A stretch of 15,659 bases of DNA, taken from contig JAKZRT010000111.1 in NCBI GenBank assembly GCA_047518005.1, positions 1 to 15,659 on the forward strand. The letters run 5' to 3'. The DNA comes from JAKZRT01 sp047518005 (lineage in GTDB: Bacteria; Pseudomonadota; Alphaproteobacteria; Rhodobacterales; Rhodobacteraceae). The stretch's first letter is position 1. The number at the start of each line of letters is the position of its first letter. Position numbers and translations under genes: made by a program. Of the stretch, positions 14,689 to 15,659 are shown piece after piece. The notes under the pieces are model-generated. The model was given only the letters and a program-made list of their open reading frames with translations. It had not been told where the DNA came from and did no database searches.

Positions 14689-14689
14689 T

Positions 14690-15277
14690 ATGGACCGGAG
14701 AGCATTTGTCGCCACTGGGCTGTTAATCACGTTCGCCGGAACATTGCCGGCGCTGGCGCTGACCGAGCGGGCTGCGAGACGGCTGGTCACCAAAGTCGTC
14801 GACGATATCAACACGATCATCAACTCGGGCAAATCCGAGGCCGGGATGATTGACGATTTTGAAACGCTGTTCGCCAATTACGCCGATGTTGAGACCATTG
14901 CGCGTTACACTCTCGGCGTTGACGCCCGGTCGATGAGTGCCGGCGAGTTGGCGCGGTTTACGCAAGTGTTTCGCGGTTATATGGCGCGCAAGTACGGCAA
15001 GCGGTTCCGCGAGTTTATCGGCGGCGGCGTCGAAGTTCGGGATGCGCGCAAGGTGAAAAGCTTTGTCGAGGTGAGGACTGTGGCCTGGCTCGACGGAGTG
15101 TCGCCGTTTGAAGTCGCCTTTATGGTCAGCGACCGGAGCGGCGAGGAAAGGTTTTTCAACATGTACATTGAGGGTGTGAACTTGCTGTTGAGCGAACGGA
15201 CCGAGATCCAGGCGATGCTGGACAGGCGCCGTGGCGATATGGACCGCCTGATTACCGACCTCGCAAAAGCTGGTTGA
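14690..15277 (+). CDS. mlaC: MlaC/Ttg2D family periplasmic phospholipid carrier
   Basis: The 195-residue protein fits MlaC (PF05494): VVDDINTIINSG, then the IDDFETLFANYADVETIARYTLG block (about 54-76), RFTQVFRGYMARKYGKRF, and EVRTVAWLDGVSPFEVAFMV with FFNMYIEGVNLLLSERTEIQ. It shuttles phospholipids across the periplasm between MlaA and the MlaFEDB transporter. I chose the ATG at 14690, with AGGA at 14676-14679 ten bases before it; a TTG at 14681 inside the end of mlaA would add three residues but leaves almost no space for that site. The signal peptide has an Arg-Arg pair (MDRRAFVATG) before LLITFAGTLPALALA-type hydrophobic sequence, so Tat export is possible. Coupled with mlaA. Confidence 0.93.
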   Translation: MDRRAFVATGLLITFAGTLPALALTERAARRLVTKVVDDINTIINSGKSEAGMIDDFETLFANYADVETIARYTLGVDARSMSAGELARFTQVFRGYMARKYGKRFREFIGGGVEVRDARKVKSFVEVRTVAWLDGVSPFEVAFMVSDRSGEERFFNMYIEGVNLLLSERTEIQAMLDRRRGDMDRLITDLAKAG

Positions 15278-15398
15278 GAAATTGCGTCGCGCAGGCGTGC
15301 GTCGCGAAGGGCGAGGCGCGCTGTCTGTCGCGCTCTGCGGAGTATGTGGGGAAGGGTGATGGCGACAATATCCGATCAATTTCTTCGCTTTGGAAGCC

Positions 15399-15443
15399 AC
15401 TTCGGGGGTGAATTTGCCTTTTGGCGGGTAGCGGGCAGCGCCC
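15399..15443. repeat. Second copy of an intergenic element with GGGCAGCGCC hairpin
   Basis: ACTTCGGGGG (15399-15408) is followed by GGGCAGCGCCC (15433-15443), a 4-bp GGGC/GCCC stem with loop AGC. The same two blocks, ACTCCGGGGG then GGGCAGCGCC, occur at 10141-10169. Both copies lie just after gene ends (mlaC; peroxiredoxin/mscS). Confidence 0.45.
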
Positions 15444-15535
15444 CTTAGCCGCGGCGCGCATTCGCGCGGCGAAACCGATTTCTTGCGCCGCAAGAGCGCC
15501 CATCGGTCGTTAGCACAGATCTGTCGAGAACATTC

Positions 15536-15571
15536 TGAGTTGACCGGTTTATGTACCATATGAGTTGACCG
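15536..15571 (+). repeat. Direct repeat pair TGAGTTGACCG
   Basis: Identical 11-mers at 15536-15546 and 15561-15571, 25 bases apart start to start, separated by an AT-richer segment. Each contains TTGACC, a good -35-like hexamer. They could be binding sites for a regulator of the next gene or tandem -35 boxes; no clear -10 is visible at the right distance. Confidence 0.6.
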
Positions 15572-15590
15572 CTTCTGTTGCGGTTTCTGG

Positions 15591-15641
15591 CCCTGTGGGG
15601 AAGTGGTCGGTCGCGGAGCGGCTGTCCACTTGTCCACAGGG
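15591..15641. repeat. 16-bp inverted repeat with DnaA-box-like 9-mers
   Basis: CCCTGTGGGGAAGTGG (15591-15606) and CCACTTGTCCACAGGG (15626-15641) pair at 14 of 16 positions around a 19-base loop. The right arm contains TTGTCCACA (15630-15638), one mismatch from the DnaA box TTATCCACA; the left arm read on the minus strand gives TTCCCCACA, two mismatches. The same TGTGGGGAA recurs at 15345-15353. Confidence 0.6.
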
Positions 15642-15659
15642 CGCCGGTCGGTCGCGTCG

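Larger units (their letters stand above)
15278..15659. other. Non-coding, repeat-rich region at the right edge
   Basis: No gene is supportable in these 382 bases. They hold an 8-9 bp direct repeat (TGCGTCGCG at about 15284 and 15299), a GC-rich element with hairpin (15399-15443), an imperfect hairpin around 15449-15472, a pair of TGAGTTGACCG repeats, an inverted repeat with DnaA-box-like 9-mers, and a duplicated GGTCGGTCGCG (15605-15615 and 15646-15656). A promoter or a replication-related region for whatever follows is plausible, but the window stops too soon. Confidence 0.6.

Noticed and set aside
15284..15345. Possible intrinsic terminator after mlaC in GC-rich direct repeats (TGCGTCGCG twice)
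   Set aside because: The copies are direct rather than inverted, stems are imperfect and no T-run follows.
14723..15637. 304-codon minus-strand open frame covering mlaC and the right-edge gap
   Set aside because: It is a shadow of mlaC in GC-rich DNA, rich in Arg, Pro, Ser and His, and resembles no protein family.
1..15659. Search for CRISPR arrays, tRNA/rRNA genes, insertion sequences, integrases or defence genes
   Set aside because: No repeat-spacer pattern, cloverleaf, transposase or phage-like protein was seen; all long coding regions belong to housekeeping or metabolic families.

Overview
The window looks like a stretch of ordinary chromosome from a marine-type alphaproteobacterium of the Rhodobacteraceae (Roseobacter group). 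The signs are high GC, strong C/G at third codon positions, dense operons with 1-4 nt stop/start overlaps, and a typical gene set (MOFRL glycerate kinase, sfsA-map, rsmD, mlaA-mlaC). I see no phage, transposon, CRISPR, toxin-antitoxin or tRNA/rRNA gene. I assign 18 protein genes: 17 complete and one cut by the left edge.

Layout. 1-2119, plus strand: the C-terminal part of a glycerate 2-kinase, then a stand-alone creatinase with a strong ribosome binding site. 5200-2205, minus strand: a four-gene overlapping operon in the order CinA-type molybdopterin-binding-fold protein, GNAT acetyltransferase, AhpD-like peroxidase-related protein, OmpA-like lipid-envelope protein. 5247-6817, plus strand: sfsA and map (type I methionine aminopeptidase, TTG start). 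9501-7092, minus strand: FAD/NAD ferredoxin-reductase-type enzyme, rsmD, HAD phosphatase, with GTGA overlaps at both junctions. 9583-10071, plus strand: a Prx5-type peroxiredoxin. 13737-10219, minus strand: a five-gene operon (RidA, glycerophosphodiester phosphodiesterase, FemAB-like/COG3146 acyltransferase-fold protein, pterin-4a-carbinolamine dehydratase, MscS channel). 13924-15277, plus strand: mlaA-mlaC for retrograde phospholipid transport. 15278-15659: non-coding and rich in short repeats.

How the genes fit together. Envelope upkeep is the recurrent theme: OmpA-like protein, MscS, glycerophosphodiesterase, FemAB-like protein, MlaA and MlaC. A second theme is redox and damage control: peroxiredoxin, AhpD-like protein, RidA, FAD reductase. 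Creatinase and glycerate kinase are separate catabolic functions with no pathway partners in view.

I did not find a convincing new multi-gene system. The most interesting signals are small: (i) overlapping divergent promoters between the cinA-like gene and sfsA that share one TATA core and predict a leaderless sfsA message; (ii) a 16-bp inverted repeat with DnaA-box-like 9-mers at the right edge; (iii) a pair of related intergenic hairpin elements at about 10.15 kb and 15.4 kb; (iv) the OmpA-like protein with a distinct N-terminal domain carrying a Cys-x4-Cys-Gly-Gly motif.
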